DNA of 33,782 bases from a bacterium. Lineage in GTDB: Bacteria; Verrucomicrobiota; Verrucomicrobiia; Limisphaerales; UBA11358. Below are positions 33,642-33,782 of this stretch, in pieces. The stretch lies in the NCBI GenBank assembly GCA_021813325.1, contig JAKALA010000047.1, positions 1 to 33,782 of the forward strand, written 5' to 3'. A program made the position numbers and the translations under genes. The stretch's first letter is position 1; each line of letters begins with the position of its first letter. The notes under the pieces are model-generated. The model did not search any database, was not told the origin of the DNA, and was given only the letters and a program-made list of their open reading frames with translations.

Positions 33642-33782
33642 CCGGACGGGCGTGATAGCGTTTATTAAAAAGATATTCCAAATCACTACTGTCCGGTTTA
33701 GAAGCCCAGTAAACATTGGTGATTTTGCGGGTTGGACGGTGGCGGCGGGAGTGAGAGCTGAGAAAGAGCCTGTAAAATTGGC

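Overview
The window looks like a chromosomal segment of a heterotrophic Gram-negative bacterium, most likely a Verrucomicrobiota member of the Pedosphaera/Limisphaera type. This is inferred from gene content (a giant secreted protein with Calx-beta-like and thrombospondin-type-3 repeats, GH29 and GH32 enzymes, an HDAC-family deacetylase, an HDOD protein), from the moderately high GC content and from the scarcity of clear Shine-Dalgarno sites. No rRNA, tRNA or CRISPR array was seen.

Positions 1-12190 are accessory DNA and the most interesting part. A giant secreted protein, cut at its 5' end by the window edge, ends in a DUF900-like alpha/beta-hydrolase domain with an AHSMG nucleophile elbow. 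A gene for a small membrane-anchored protein follows: one N-terminal membrane segment, a Pro/Thr-rich linker and a carboxypeptidase-regulatory-like beta-sandwich. Downstream, this pair of modules (hydrolase C-terminus plus anchored partner) is repeated in tandem in various states: one intact pair (5883-7876), one frameshifted hydrolase with an intact partner (9820-11785), two partners preceded only by the last 33 codons of a deleted hydrolase (7881-8656 and 11790-12177), and one hydrolase-tail/partner fusion with a frameshift (8683-9823). Enzyme and partner usually overlap by 4 nt. Mosaic copies and an 89-nt identical block show recombination among them. The layout recalls polymorphic-toxin arrays with orphan C-terminal modules and cognate immunity genes, or lipases with a membrane-tethered folding partner. 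Neither role is proven.

Positions 12201-24867 are mostly conserved housekeeping genes: a YyaL/DUF255 thioredoxin-domain protein (-), a CPBP protease-thiL-tsaE-tsaB operon (+), a DUF423 and signal-peptide protein pair (-), then HDAC-family deacetylase, HDOD protein, prmC and murA (+), and a VTC polyphosphate-polymerase-like / DUF4956 / HlyD-like adaptor operon (+).

Positions 24868-25741 hold hairpins, a small unknown gene, an intrinsic-terminator-like hairpin and an unlisted 34-codon ORF with its own consensus-like promoter and ribosome binding site. A cytosolic zinc-ribbon Ser/Thr kinase is divergent from it.

Positions 26762-30590 (-) carry a GH32 enzyme, an SRPBCC protein, a DoxX-like protein, a possible small ORF and a ferritin-like/YCII chimera. 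Positions 30762-33641 (+) carry a GH29 alpha-L-fucosidase-like lipoprotein, rsgA and the 3' remnant of a transposase.
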